Assembly (NCBI RefSeq): GCF_947499265.1
Contig: NZ_CANMNK010000008.1
Coordinates: 62,001 to 126,000, forward strand
DNA: 64,000 nt
DNA from: an uncultured Roseobacter sp.
Lineage (GTDB): Bacteria > Pseudomonadota > Alphaproteobacteria > Rhodobacterales > Rhodobacteraceae
Direction: 5' to 3'
In this document: positions 46,201-53,386 of the stretch, in pieces
Position numbering within the stretch: the stretch's first letter is position 1
Layout of the letters: every line of letters starts with the position of its first letter
Notes under the pieces: generated by a model
Seen by the model: only the letters and a program-made list of their open reading frames with translations
What the model was told of the DNA's origin: nothing
Databases searched by the model: none
Made by a program: the position numbers and the translations under genes

Positions 46201-46363
46201 CGGGGTCGGCGCCGGGGTAGGGCGTGGTGATGGTGGCAAAAAGATTGGTGATCGTGGGGTCTTCCTGCCGCCCGATGGCCAGCAGGGACGACAGGCCCGC
46301 CGCGATGATCACCAACAGGGCAAGGGCGACAACGCGTGGTTCGCGAAACGTGAGCGTTTCCAT
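43226..46363 (-). CDS. RND-family efflux permease
   Basis: This is a 1045-aa inner-membrane, proton-driven pump subunit of the HAE1/AcrB type. Twelve membrane helices flank two large periplasmic loops. The TM4 proton-relay region reads GLLVDAGIVMTDEV, so the usual Asp-Asp pair has become Asp-Ala while a nearby Asp remains. The start overlaps the adaptor stop by one base (TGATG). With the upstream adaptor and the divergent TetR gene this is a typical self-regulated multidrug or toxic-compound pump. An outer-membrane channel gene is not adjacent. Confidence 0.92.
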   Translation of the reverse strand: METLTFREPRVVALALLVIIAAGLSSLLAIGRQEDPTITNLFATITTPYPGADPARVETLVTAEIEEVLREIPEVDEINSTSATGISIVQVDLLDTLGDERIEQVWSEIRDALGDAEAEFPAGVPTPEFSSDGAGTFGAIIALSADHADVPLTIMGRYAESLADDLRSLSGTKQVETFGSPEEEVLVTLDPIKSAALGLTADDVSAAIARADSKGQAGRVRSLDNELIIDIAGDITALERVREMIVREGADGQVTRIADIARISRGPRLPLAEEAIHNGAPAVLVAAKLEDGLQVDVWMERVTAALARFQADAPASITAELIFDQSRYTAERLAEVGGNMAIGVALVVSVLLITMGVRAAMIVALILPLVSLATLATMNVIGLAIHQMSVTGLIVALGLLVDAGIVMTDEVGQRVARGQTRIAAVRGAVRRLFAPLFASTVTTALSFTPMILLPGPAGDFVGSIAIAVVTMLMWSFVIAVTLTPAIAGWAMPAAGNTGLLASGLKIRSLSRAFAGTLRWAVGNPVKSVAFSLVLPVLGFMSMPLLTAQFFPGVDRDQFHIEVDLRPGAAIGQTATVVDRLDALLREAPETKQVSWVIGKSAPAFYYNMAGGRDNASRFAEALVTTTSPEATETLIARLERDIGAAAPEAQVLVRGLVQGPPVDAPVELRLVGPDLATLRETGAEMRRVIANVDAVTLTRGTVTTGAPEVSIDVDEAKARQLGFELSSIARQLEAGLEGVAGGSLLEGPEELPVRVRFGDATRGDLTAIADMTILPPDAAAQSRNGTFPGVPLSAIADISLTPSEPIITRRNAERVNTIQAFILRDVLPEEALVQVQQALDAEGFTLPAGYRLEIGGDSDARSETLGNLLASLGLIVTLSIAAIVMTFNSFRLSAIALVVSVLSAGLSILALAIFQYPFGINAIIGVIGSIGVSINAAIIIMTGLRDDPGARSGNADAMVDVLMGSSRHIVSTTITTFGGFLPLILAGGGFWPPFAMSVAGGVLLSTVVSFYFTPPMFALLYARKWRRKAPKTKEQSPLILVQAAE

Positions 46364-47520
46364 CAGCCTGCCTCACCGGCGAGTTGCACCCTCTGGCCGG
46401 TGACCACGCGGTGGGGGCCGTCGGTGATGTATCTGGTGCCCTCGGGGAAGGTGCCGCGCACATAAGCCCGCTGTGCATCCGAGAAGAGCACTTCGACGGC
46501 TTCACTCTCGACCATTGGCGTTTCGGTCTCAGGCACGGTCATCAGGCGCCAAAGCCCGCGCGGTGCATCCTGAAGCGCTGCCAGCGGCACCCAGGCGCCT
46601 GTTTCCAGAACCTTTTGTTCCAGCACCAGCGTGCCCGTATCCCGCAAGGGGGGCAAATCGCTTTCCGCGAAATTGAGCAAAACGGTGCGGGTGCGTGTGG
46701 CGCTGTCCAGCTCGGGCAGCACAGAGTCGAGTGTCAGCGGATAGCGTCGCCCGTCAAAGAGCGCGTAGAGCTCTGTGCCTTGCGACAACGCATCGACCAT
46801 GTCGGGCGTCAGCCCCACCCGAAACTGCTGCCCGCCGCTTTCGACCAGGGAAAAGATCGGCTCGCCGGCGCCCACCGTGCCGCCGGTGTCGACCAGGCGC
46901 GAGGATATCGTCGCGGCGAAGGGAGCTCGAAGCTCCGATTTTTCAAGCTGCAGTGCCACGGAAACCAGACTGGCATCGATCTCCGCGATCCGCGCCTCCA
47001 GCTCTGCCAGCAGCAGCGCCACATTGTCGACGGCCTGAGAGGAGGCAAACCCGCGCTCGCGCAGTTCCGTCTGACGATCGGTGGTGCGGCGGGCCAGTTC
47101 CGCCTGTGCTTCGAGGGCGCGCCGGGAGGCTTGCAGCCGCGCCTCTTCGGCCTCAATGAGGCGCGTGTCCAACCGCGCAACCAACGTGCCGGGTGTGACG
47201 GTATCACCCTCGTCCAAGGCCAGATGCGCGACCGTCCCGCCTTGCTCAAAGGCCATCGTGGTGCGTTGTGCCGCCTGGATCTGTCCCGGGAACCGCCGCG
47301 CAACCGTATACCCGTTTTCCAAGGTCAGCAGCGCTGTGGAAACCGGCATGGGCGCGGTGGCTTCAGGGGCTGTCACCTCAGCCGCGCGCCCCGCGAGCAC
47401 GTTTTGGCCCAGGACCATCAGGCCGATTGCAAGGCCGATCATCAAAAGGGTGAAGACGAGCGTGATCCCTTGTCGTATCATGCGACGCCAAAGGGGTATT
47501 TGCGGAATTGTGGTCGCCAT
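46363..47520 (-). CDS. RND periplasmic adaptor (membrane fusion protein)
   Basis: This is a 385-aa HlyD/AcrA-like adaptor. An N-terminal membrane anchor (about 20-45) is followed by the first lipoyl half (VAHLALDEGDTVTPGTLVARLDT, about 97-119 in two pieces), a coiled-coil hairpin (about 120-185), the second lipoyl half (ELRAPFAATISSRLVDTGGTV) and beta-barrel domains. I start at 47520 rather than 47535, where the extra residues overlap the operator region. It is coupled to the permease gene and lies next to a TetR-type operator. Confidence 0.9.
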   Translation of the reverse strand: MATTIPQIPLWRRMIRQGITLVFTLLMIGLAIGLMVLGQNVLAGRAAEVTAPEATAPMPVSTALLTLENGYTVARRFPGQIQAAQRTTMAFEQGGTVAHLALDEGDTVTPGTLVARLDTRLIEAEEARLQASRRALEAQAELARRTTDRQTELRERGFASSQAVDNVALLLAELEARIAEIDASLVSVALQLEKSELRAPFAATISSRLVDTGGTVGAGEPIFSLVESGGQQFRVGLTPDMVDALSQGTELYALFDGRRYPLTLDSVLPELDSATRTRTVLLNFAESDLPPLRDTGTLVLEQKVLETGAWVPLAALQDAPRGLWRLMTVPETETPMVESEAVEVLFSDAQRAYVRGTFPEGTRYITDGPHRVVTGQRVQLAGEAG

Positions 47521-47542
47521 CGTGCAAAGCCTCACTTGCGAA

Positions 47543-47557
47543 GTAAGTATCGCTTAC
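47543..47557. promoter_or_regulatory. Putative TetR operator
   Basis: The inverted repeat GTAAG-TATCG-CTTAC lies between the divergent efflux and tetR starts, 22 bases before the adaptor start and 44 bases before the tetR start. Its size and position fit a TetR-family operator controlling both genes. Confidence 0.65.
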
Positions 47558-47601
47558 ATATGTTATAGGCTCTAACTTAATCAAGCGCAAAGGAGCGTTT
47601 T

Positions 47602-48231
47602 TTGTCAGATTCTTCCCCAGAGGTGCAGGACCGGCGCACGACATATCACCACGGCGACCTGCGCGGGCAGCTGCTTTCGGTTGTGCGTGAACTCGTGGAA
47701 CTCCATGGTCCTGAAGGGTTTTCTGTCGCCGAAGCTGCACGTCGGGCAGGGGTCAGCACCGCAGCACCCTACAAGCATTTCAAGGATCGGACGGATTTGC
47801 TGAATGCGCTGGTCTCGGATGCGATGGACCGTCTGGCGATGCATATGGCACGCGAACGCGACCTGTTTCCGGTCGGATCATATGAGGCCATCGCGGGAAT
47901 CGGCAGAGCGTACATCACCTTTGCCAAGACCGAGCCGGGCATTTTCCGGCTGATGTTCGGGCTGACCGAGGGTCAGGAAGACGACGATTGCTTGCAAAAG
48001 AAAGGGATGATTTGCAGGGAAATTGTCGAGAAAGCCTGCGCGGATTGCCTGGGCAAGGACGCCTCGACCCAAGCCGTGACCCTCGCGGCCTATATTCTAT
48101 GGACCAGCGTGCACGGCCACGCGTTTCTGAGCATCGACAACAAGAACAAGGCCGAAGCGCAGGAACTGGACGATTGGGATTTTTTGATGACCGTCACGCG
48201 GGGCATTCTTGAGGCCTCGTTGCGACGCTGA
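47602..48231 (+). CDS. TetR-family repressor, probable regulator of the RND pump
   Basis: This is a 209-aa regulator. The N-terminal helix-turn-helix lies at about 20-65 (FSVAEAARRAGVSTAAPYKHFKDR), and the C-terminal ligand domain resembles the WHG type (PGIFRLMFGL; TSVHGHAFLS). The start is TTG 47602, chosen because a strong AAAGGAG lies at 47589-47595 and no ATG fits; a weak start codon is common for autorepressed regulators. It diverges from the adaptor-permease pair across a clear operator. Confidence 0.88.
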   Translation: MSDSSPEVQDRRTTYHHGDLRGQLLSVVRELVELHGPEGFSVAEAARRAGVSTAAPYKHFKDRTDLLNALVSDAMDRLAMHMARERDLFPVGSYEAIAGIGRAYITFAKTEPGIFRLMFGLTEGQEDDDCLQKKGMICREIVEKACADCLGKDASTQAVTLAAYILWTSVHGHAFLSIDNKNKAEAQELDDWDFLMTVTRGILEASLRR

Positions 48232-48236
48232 TCCGG

Positions 48237-49262
48237 TCAGCTCGCTGCAGCGCGCCGCCGACGGGAGGTGCGGCGTGCCGGGGCGGCATCCTCGCCGGTG
48301 CCATCGCTTTGCGACGAAAACCCACCCAGACGATCCACGATTTCTTCCAGCGACGGCGGGTGATCCAGCGTGCGGGTATCCAGCGCCTCGCGCATATGGC
48401 GCAGGTGTTCCGGCATCGTGCCGCAGCACCCGCCAATGATCTTTGCGCCACAGGCCCGCGCCATCACCGCATAATCCGCCATCAATTCCGGTGTGCCATC
48501 ATAATGAATGTGACCATCGACGTATTTCGGAATGCCCGCATTGCCTTTGGCAATCACCGGGCGTTCGGGGCCTTGGGCGGCGAACCCCAGAATGGTGCGC
48601 AGCAAATCGGACGCGCCGGTGCCGCAATTGGCGCCAAAGGCCAGCGGTGCGTGATCCCCCAGATCGTCCACCAGTTTGACCATATCGGCGCTGGTCAGGC
48701 CCATCATCGTGCGTCCGGCGGTGTCAAAGCTCATGGTGCCCGCCCAGTCCAGCCCGGCCAGCGAAAACCCCTCAGCCGCGGCGCGGTATTCCTCGGGCGC
48801 GCTGATCGTTTCCAACCAGCCGATGTCGGCCCCGCCTGATTTCAACCCGTCGGCGGCCTCATGAAACATCTCAACCGCCAAAGCGTGGCTCAGCGTGCCA
48901 ACCGGTTCCATGATCTCGCCGGTCGGACCAACAGAGCCCGCGACAATCACCGGGCGGCCTGCGGTATCCGCAACATCACGGGCGATTTCAGCAGAGACGC
49001 GCGCCAGCTCATGGGTGCGCTTTTCCGCGTTGTGCAGTTTCAGACGCGAGGCATTGGCGCCAAAGGAATTGGTCAGGAACAGATCACTGCCCGCCTCCAC
49101 AGCGCCCGAATAAAGCGCCTTGATCTTCTGCGGCTCATCCGTGTTCCACAATTCCGGCGCATCGCCAGACATCAGCCCCATATTGAACAGGTTCGTGCCT
49201 GTCGCCCCATCGGCAAGCAGGGTGCCCTTGGCGTTGAGCAATTCGATCATGGGATTTGTCAT
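48237..49262 (-). CDS. Homocysteine S-methyltransferase, BHMT-like (betaine- or cobalamin-linked)
   Basis: This 341-aa protein has the Pfam S-methyl_trans barrel. Zinc/thiolate-binding cysteines are present in AFGANCGTG (about 206-214) and IIGGCCGTMPEH (about 274-285), and DGATGTNL sits near the N terminus (about 18-25). The family methylates homocysteine to methionine using betaine or a methyl-corrinoid. It resembles proteins annotated bmt in roseobacters. A corrinoid protein gene is 5 kb away on the same strand and the DMGDH-like enzymes are further left, so both a split methionine synthase and a betaine route are plausible. The C terminus ends in an arginine-rich tail. Confidence 0.85.
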   Translation of the reverse strand: MTNPMIELLNAKGTLLADGATGTNLFNMGLMSGDAPELWNTDEPQKIKALYSGAVEAGSDLFLTNSFGANASRLKLHNAEKRTHELARVSAEIARDVADTAGRPVIVAGSVGPTGEIMEPVGTLSHALAVEMFHEAADGLKSGGADIGWLETISAPEEYRAAAEGFSLAGLDWAGTMSFDTAGRTMMGLTSADMVKLVDDLGDHAPLAFGANCGTGASDLLRTILGFAAQGPERPVIAKGNAGIPKYVDGHIHYDGTPELMADYAVMARACGAKIIGGCCGTMPEHLRHMREALDTRTLDHPPSLEEIVDRLGGFSSQSDGTGEDAAPARRTSRRRRAAAS

Positions 49263-49314
49263 GGAGGCCTCACTGGGTACAACAATGCATGCTGTGTCAC
49301 GAAGGCATCTTCAA

Positions 49315-49352
49315 AGCAAACTCATAAAATTCATCTTGGTTATGAGTTTGCT
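49315..49352. repeat. Perfect 13-bp inverted repeat upstream of the homocysteine methyltransferase gene
   Basis: AGCAAACTCATAA (49315-49327) and its complement (49340-49352) enclose a 12-base spacer, 53 bases before the start at 49262. It could be an operator, or a leader hairpin in the transcript. It does not match the SAM, SAH or cobalamin riboswitch consensus patterns I know. Confidence 0.6.
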
Positions 49353-49417
49353 AGAGGTTTGGTCGCAGGTCCCGGGGCGAAAACATCGCAGACCCGGGAA
49401 ATGCGTGGTCGGAAGGC

Positions 49418-49732
49418 TCAGACCTCCTGCATGATCTGGGATTTGGCTTCGACCATCAGTTCACGCATTTTCGCGCGGATGGTGGCCTCATCAGCCCTGC
49501 TGCCGAGGTCCCCGGAAACTTTGCGGTAAACATCTTCGTCGCCAGCCTCTTCAAAATCGGATTTCACGACCTCTTTGGCATATTCTGTTGCATCATCCCC
49601 TGATTTACCCAACAAATCCGCAGCCCAGAGGCCAAGAAGTTTGTTGCGCCGCGCTTCGGCCTTAAATTGCATCTCTGCATCATGCGCGTATTTGTTTTCA
49701 AAGGCATTTTCGCGATCATCGAAAGTTGTCAT
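49418..49732 (-). CDS. F1Fo-ATPase inhibitor zeta subunit (DUF1476)
   Basis: This is a 104-aa four-helix protein of the DUF1476 family. In Paracoccus denitrificans this family (zeta subunit) binds the F1 catalytic sector through its N terminus and blocks ATP hydrolysis. The N terminus MTTFDDRENAFENKYAHDAE and the segment ARRNKLLGLWAADLLG are characteristic. The start at 49732 has GGAGAC upstream. It is monocistronic, away from any atp operon in the window, and diverges from purC. Confidence 0.9.
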   Translation of the reverse strand: MTTFDDRENAFENKYAHDAEMQFKAEARRNKLLGLWAADLLGKSGDDATEYAKEVVKSDFEEAGDEDVYRKVSGDLGSRADEATIRAKMRELMVEAKSQIMQEV

Positions 49733-49888
49733 GGGCGGGTCTCCTGTTGAACGTAAGGGGCTGACTTTTGATATGCGGGTTCGGATCGCTTTGCGCAAGG
49801 GCCGTTGGCTTGCAGCGGCAGGGGCCTTGCACTAAGAGGGGCGCATCATAGGTCGCAAATGCTGCGGCACGACTGCGAAAGGACGCCA

Positions 49889-50650
49889 ATGGCCCGGCGC
49901 AAGAAAATCTACGAAGGCAAAGCGAAAATCCTGTACGAAGGCCCCGAGCCCGGCACCATCGTTCAATATTTCAAAGACGACGCAACGGCCTTCAACGCCG
50001 AGAAAAAAGCCGTGATCGAGGGCAAGGGTGTGCTGAACAACCGCCTGTCGGAGTTTTTCATGACCGGTCTGGGACAGATCGGCGTGCCCAACCATTTCAT
50101 CAAACGGCTCAACATGCGCGAGCAACTGGTGCGGCAGGTGGAAATCGTGCCGCTTGAGATCATCGTGCGCAACTACGCGGCGGGCACCATGTCCAAACGG
50201 CTCGGCATTGAGGAAGGCACCCAGCTGCCGCGCCCGATTGTCGAATATTGCTACAAGGATGACGCCTTGGGTGATCCGCTGGTGACCGAAGAGCATATCG
50301 CGGCCTTTGGCTGGGCCAGCCAGCAGGATATGGACGATATCCTGAGCCTGGCGCTGCGGGTGAATGATTTTCTGTCCGGTGTGATGATGGCCGTGGGCAT
50401 TCGTCTGGTCGATTTCAAAATCGAGGTCGGGCGGATTTTCGACGGTGATTTCCAGCGTCTGATCATCGCGGATGAGATCAGCCCGGACAGTTGCCGGCTT
50501 TGGGACATCGAAACCGGGCAAAAGCTGGACAAGGACGTCTTTCGCCGCGATCTCGGCGATCTCAAGGACGCCTATACCGAGGTTGCGCGCCGTTTGGGGG
50601 TCATGCCCAAGAACGCGCAGCCTATGACGAAACCAACATTGATCAACTGA
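49889..50650 (+). CDS. purC: Phosphoribosylaminoimidazole-succinocarboxamide synthase
   Basis: This 253-aa SAICAR synthase joins CAIR with aspartate using ATP (purine step 8). Landmarks are [14 protein letters not shown] (about 5-18), [13 protein letters not shown] (about 93-105) and [14 protein letters not shown] (about 192-205). GAAAGGACG precedes the start. It leads the operon purC-purS-purQ; purL is absent from the window. Confidence 0.97.
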   Translation: MARRKKIYEGKAKILYEGPEPGTIVQYFKDDATAFNAEKKAVIEGKGVLNNRLSEFFMTGLGQIGVPNHFIKRLNMREQLVRQVEIVPLEIIVRNYAAGTMSKRLGIEEGTQLPRPIVEYCYKDDALGDPLVTEEHIAAFGWASQQDMDDILSLALRVNDFLSGVMMAVGIRLVDFKIEVGRIFDGDFQRLIIADEISPDSCRLWDIETGQKLDKDVFRRDLGDLKDAYTEVARRLGVMPKNAQPMTKPTLIN

Positions 50651-50686
50651 GGCGCAAGCCGCTTTCGAAGGGGTGAGGGAAACAGC

Positions 50687-50917
50687 ATGAAAGCACGGGT
50701 GCATGTGATGCTGAAAAACGGCGTATTGGACCCGCAGGGTGAGGCCGTGCGCCACGCCTTAGGCGCGCTGGGGTTTGACGGGGTCAACGGGGTGCGGCAG
50801 GGCAAGGTGATCGAACTGGACCTGGCCGAAGACGCGACAGAGGCCGATGTGACCGCGATGTGCGAGAAACTATTGGCCAATACGGTGATCGAATCCTATT
50901 CGGTGGAGCTGATCTGA
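50687..50917 (+). CDS. purS: Phosphoribosylformylglycinamidine synthase subunit PurS
   Basis: This 76-aa protein is the small structural subunit that bridges PurL and PurQ in the three-part FGAM synthase of alphaproteobacteria and Gram-positives. The sequence [20 protein letters not shown] is typical. Its stop overlaps the purQ start by one base (TGATG). Confidence 0.95.
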   Translation: MKARVHVMLKNGVLDPQGEAVRHALGALGFDGVNGVRQGKVIELDLAEDATEADVTAMCEKLLANTVIESYSVELI

Positions 50918-51585
50918 TGCACGCAGCGGTTGTCGTTTTTCCGGGATCGAACTGTGATCGGGACTTGGCTGTTGCATTTGAGGCAGCAGGCGCAAAGGTC
51001 AGTATGGTCTGGCACAAGGACAGCGCGCTGCCCTCTGGCGTCGATATTGTCGGCATTCCGGGCGGGTTTTCCTTTGGCGACTATCTGCGCTGTGGCGCGA
51101 TTGCGGCCAACTCGCCGATCTGCCGGTCTGTGGCGGATCACGCAACGCGCGGCGGCTATGCTCTGGGCATTTGCAACGGCTTTCAGGTGTTGACGGAAAC
51201 GGGTCTGTTGCCCGGCGCACTACTGCGCAATGCGGGCTTGAAGTACATCTGTCAAACCGTTGGATTGAAAACGGAAACCTCCGATTCAGTCTATACGCAA
51301 GGATACAATGCGGGCGATGTGATTGACATTCCAATCGCCCACCACGACGGCAACTATTATGCGGATGACGCAACGATTGCGCGCCTGCAGGGCGAAGATC
51401 GGATTGCCTTCACCTACACTCAGAACCCGAACGGCGCGCGGGCGAATATCGCGGGTATTCTGTCGGAAAACCGGCGCGTGCTCGGCATGATGCCGCACCC
51501 GGAACGGGCCGCGGATGTCGGCCATGGCGGCACGGACGGGCAGGCGCTCTTCCGCGCATTGGCAAATGCGCTCGTGACAGCGTGA
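50917..51585 (+). CDS. purQ: Phosphoribosylformylglycinamidine synthase subunit PurQ (glutaminase)
   Basis: This 222-aa class I glutamine amidotransferase releases ammonia for PurL. The nucleophile Cys is in [10 protein letters not shown] (about 85-94), the oxyanion region in [12 protein letters not shown], and the His/Glu pair in MMPHPERA near the C terminus. It is coupled to purS. It is followed after 37 bases by the DctB-like gene, which I treat as separate. Confidence 0.97.
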   Translation: MHAAVVVFPGSNCDRDLAVAFEAAGAKVSMVWHKDSALPSGVDIVGIPGGFSFGDYLRCGAIAANSPICRSVADHATRGGYALGICNGFQVLTETGLLPGALLRNAGLKYICQTVGLKTETSDSVYTQGYNAGDVIDIPIAHHDGNYYADDATIARLQGEDRIAFTYTQNPNGARANIAGILSENRRVLGMMPHPERAADVGHGGTDGQALFRALANALVTA

Positions 51586-51622
51586 CTTGAGCAGGGCTTG
51601 CGCTTTCGCGTAGTCTCCGTCC

Positions 51623-53383
51623 ATGGAAACCTCTGCCGATCCCAACAGCCAGACACCGCCGATCAACTGGCGCGTCCGTTTGGCGCTCGGGCTGCTGCTG
51701 GCCTTGGCGATTGTGGTTGTTTCCGTCACCAACAAGATGCTGACAGACCGGTTTACCGAAAGCACGCGCAATCGCGCGGAATTGCGGCTGGCGCTCTATA
51801 GTGGAAACCTGCTGTCAGAACTGCGCCAAAACGCGATTGTGCCGCAGCTTCTGGCCCGGGATGCAGAACTGATCGGCGCGCTGAATTCTGCCGATTACAC
51901 GGCCTCGACCCGGCGATTGATTTCCTTTGTGGAAGAGATCGGGGCCGCCTCGCTGATGTTGTTTGATATTGACGGGCGTACCGTTGCGGCCACGGATCGC
52001 AACCGTCTGGGCGCCTCGCACCGTGCGGAATCCTATTTCGTTGATGCCATCCGGTCCAACGCAACGATCTTCACGGTGGCCGAAACCGAAGCCGGTGGAT
52101 ACCGCTTTGTCTATACGCGCCGGGTGCAATCCGGCTCGGATGTGCTGGGCGTGATCGCCGTCGAGGTTGATCTGCAGAAATTCGGACGCGCCTGGGCCGG
52201 GATTTCGGATGCGGTGATCGTGACCGACAGCACCGGCAACATCATTCTGACAACCGAGCCGCGGTGGCGCGGTCGGACCGAAGAAGAGGCACTGGTGCGA
52301 CATACACCTGAAAACGCCATCCAGCGCGCCATTCAGGCGACAGCGGATTGGACAGCCCTGCCGCCCGACGCCTATTTGCAGGGCGAGGCGGTGATGCGGC
52401 TGGAAACGCGCATTCCCTTCCGCGGTTGGCGCATGGCCTCTTTCACCACCTATGCCTCGGTGCGCGAACGCGTGAACGCAGTTTTGGCACTCGAAATCAT
52501 GGGTTTCGCAATTCTGCTGGCGCTTAGTTTTTATGCATTGAGCCGCCGCAATGCCCTACGCATGGCGTTGTTTCAGCGGGAATCCGCCGAGCTGCGTGCG
52601 TTGAATGTTGCGCTGCAGCGGGAAATCGCTGAGCGCAAACGGGTGCAGGAAACGCTCGCCGTCGCCGAGCAAACACTTGAGCAATCCAGCAAGCTGGCGG
52701 CTTTGGGCGAGATGTCTGCCGCTGTCTCTCACGAGCTGAACCAGCCGCTGGCGGCGATGAAAACCTACCTCGCGGGTGCGCGGCTTTTGCTGCGCCGCAA
52801 CCGGCAGGAGGAGGCGTTGTCCTCCTTTGGCCGCATCGATGATCTGATCGAACGCATGGGGGGCATTACCCGCCAGCTGAAATCCTACGCCCGCAAGGGG
52901 CAGGAGGCGTTTTCCCCTGTAGATATGGGCGATGCGCTGGCTTCGGCCCTGTCTATGATGGAGCCGCAGCTGCGTCAGCGGCATGTGCAGATCAGCCGGA
53001 TTGTGCCCGATAACCCGGTTCAGGTCATGGGGGACCGGCTGCGGATCGAGCAGGTTATGGTAAACCTCTTGCGCAACGCCCTTGATGCTACCAAATCAGA
53101 ACGGAACCCCAAGGTGGATATTATGTTATCTGCAGGGGAGACGGCGACCCTGACGGTGCGCGACAATGGCCCTGGCATCGAAGATCTCGATCAATTGTTC
53201 GAGCCATTTTACACGACAAAACAGCCCGGAGACGGCGTCGGGCTGGGTCTTGCGATCTCTTCTGGTATCGTTAACGACCTAGGAGGACGGCTCACCGCAC
53301 GGAACGGACAGGCGGGTGGCGCAGTTTTTGAAATGCAGCTGCCCATAATGGACAGCGACCAGAGTACTCAAGCGGCGGAGTAA
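51623..53383 (+). CDS. DctB-like C4-dicarboxylate sensor histidine kinase
   Basis: This is a 586-aa membrane kinase. A first helix at about 20-40 is followed by a double-Cache periplasmic domain (about 45-285), a second helix at about 290-310, and a coiled coil (about 320-355). HisKA has His370 (AAVSHELNQPLAAMKTYL), and an ATPase domain ends with GDGVGLGLAISSGI. The layout matches DctB, which senses C4-dicarboxylates. It forms an operon with the DctD-like regulator 3 bases downstream. No dct transporter is adjacent; the TRAP operon at the left of the window is 46 kb away. Confidence 0.9.
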   Translation: METSADPNSQTPPINWRVRLALGLLLALAIVVVSVTNKMLTDRFTESTRNRAELRLALYSGNLLSELRQNAIVPQLLARDAELIGALNSADYTASTRRLISFVEEIGAASLMLFDIDGRTVAATDRNRLGASHRAESYFVDAIRSNATIFTVAETEAGGYRFVYTRRVQSGSDVLGVIAVEVDLQKFGRAWAGISDAVIVTDSTGNIILTTEPRWRGRTEEEALVRHTPENAIQRAIQATADWTALPPDAYLQGEAVMRLETRIPFRGWRMASFTTYASVRERVNAVLALEIMGFAILLALSFYALSRRNALRMALFQRESAELRALNVALQREIAERKRVQETLAVAEQTLEQSSKLAALGEMSAAVSHELNQPLAAMKTYLAGARLLLRRNRQEEALSSFGRIDDLIERMGGITRQLKSYARKGQEAFSPVDMGDALASALSMMEPQLRQRHVQISRIVPDNPVQVMGDRLRIEQVMVNLLRNALDATKSERNPKVDIMLSAGETATLTVRDNGPGIEDLDQLFEPFYTTKQPGDGVGLGLAISSGIVNDLGGRLTARNGQAGGAVFEMQLPIMDSDQSTQAAE

Positions 53384-53386
53384 GCC

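Noticed and set aside
49263-49417. SAM or cobalamin riboswitch before the homocysteine methyltransferase gene
   Set aside because: The conserved cores of the SAM-I/II, SAM/SAH and cobalamin classes are not present; only an isolated inverted repeat is seen.
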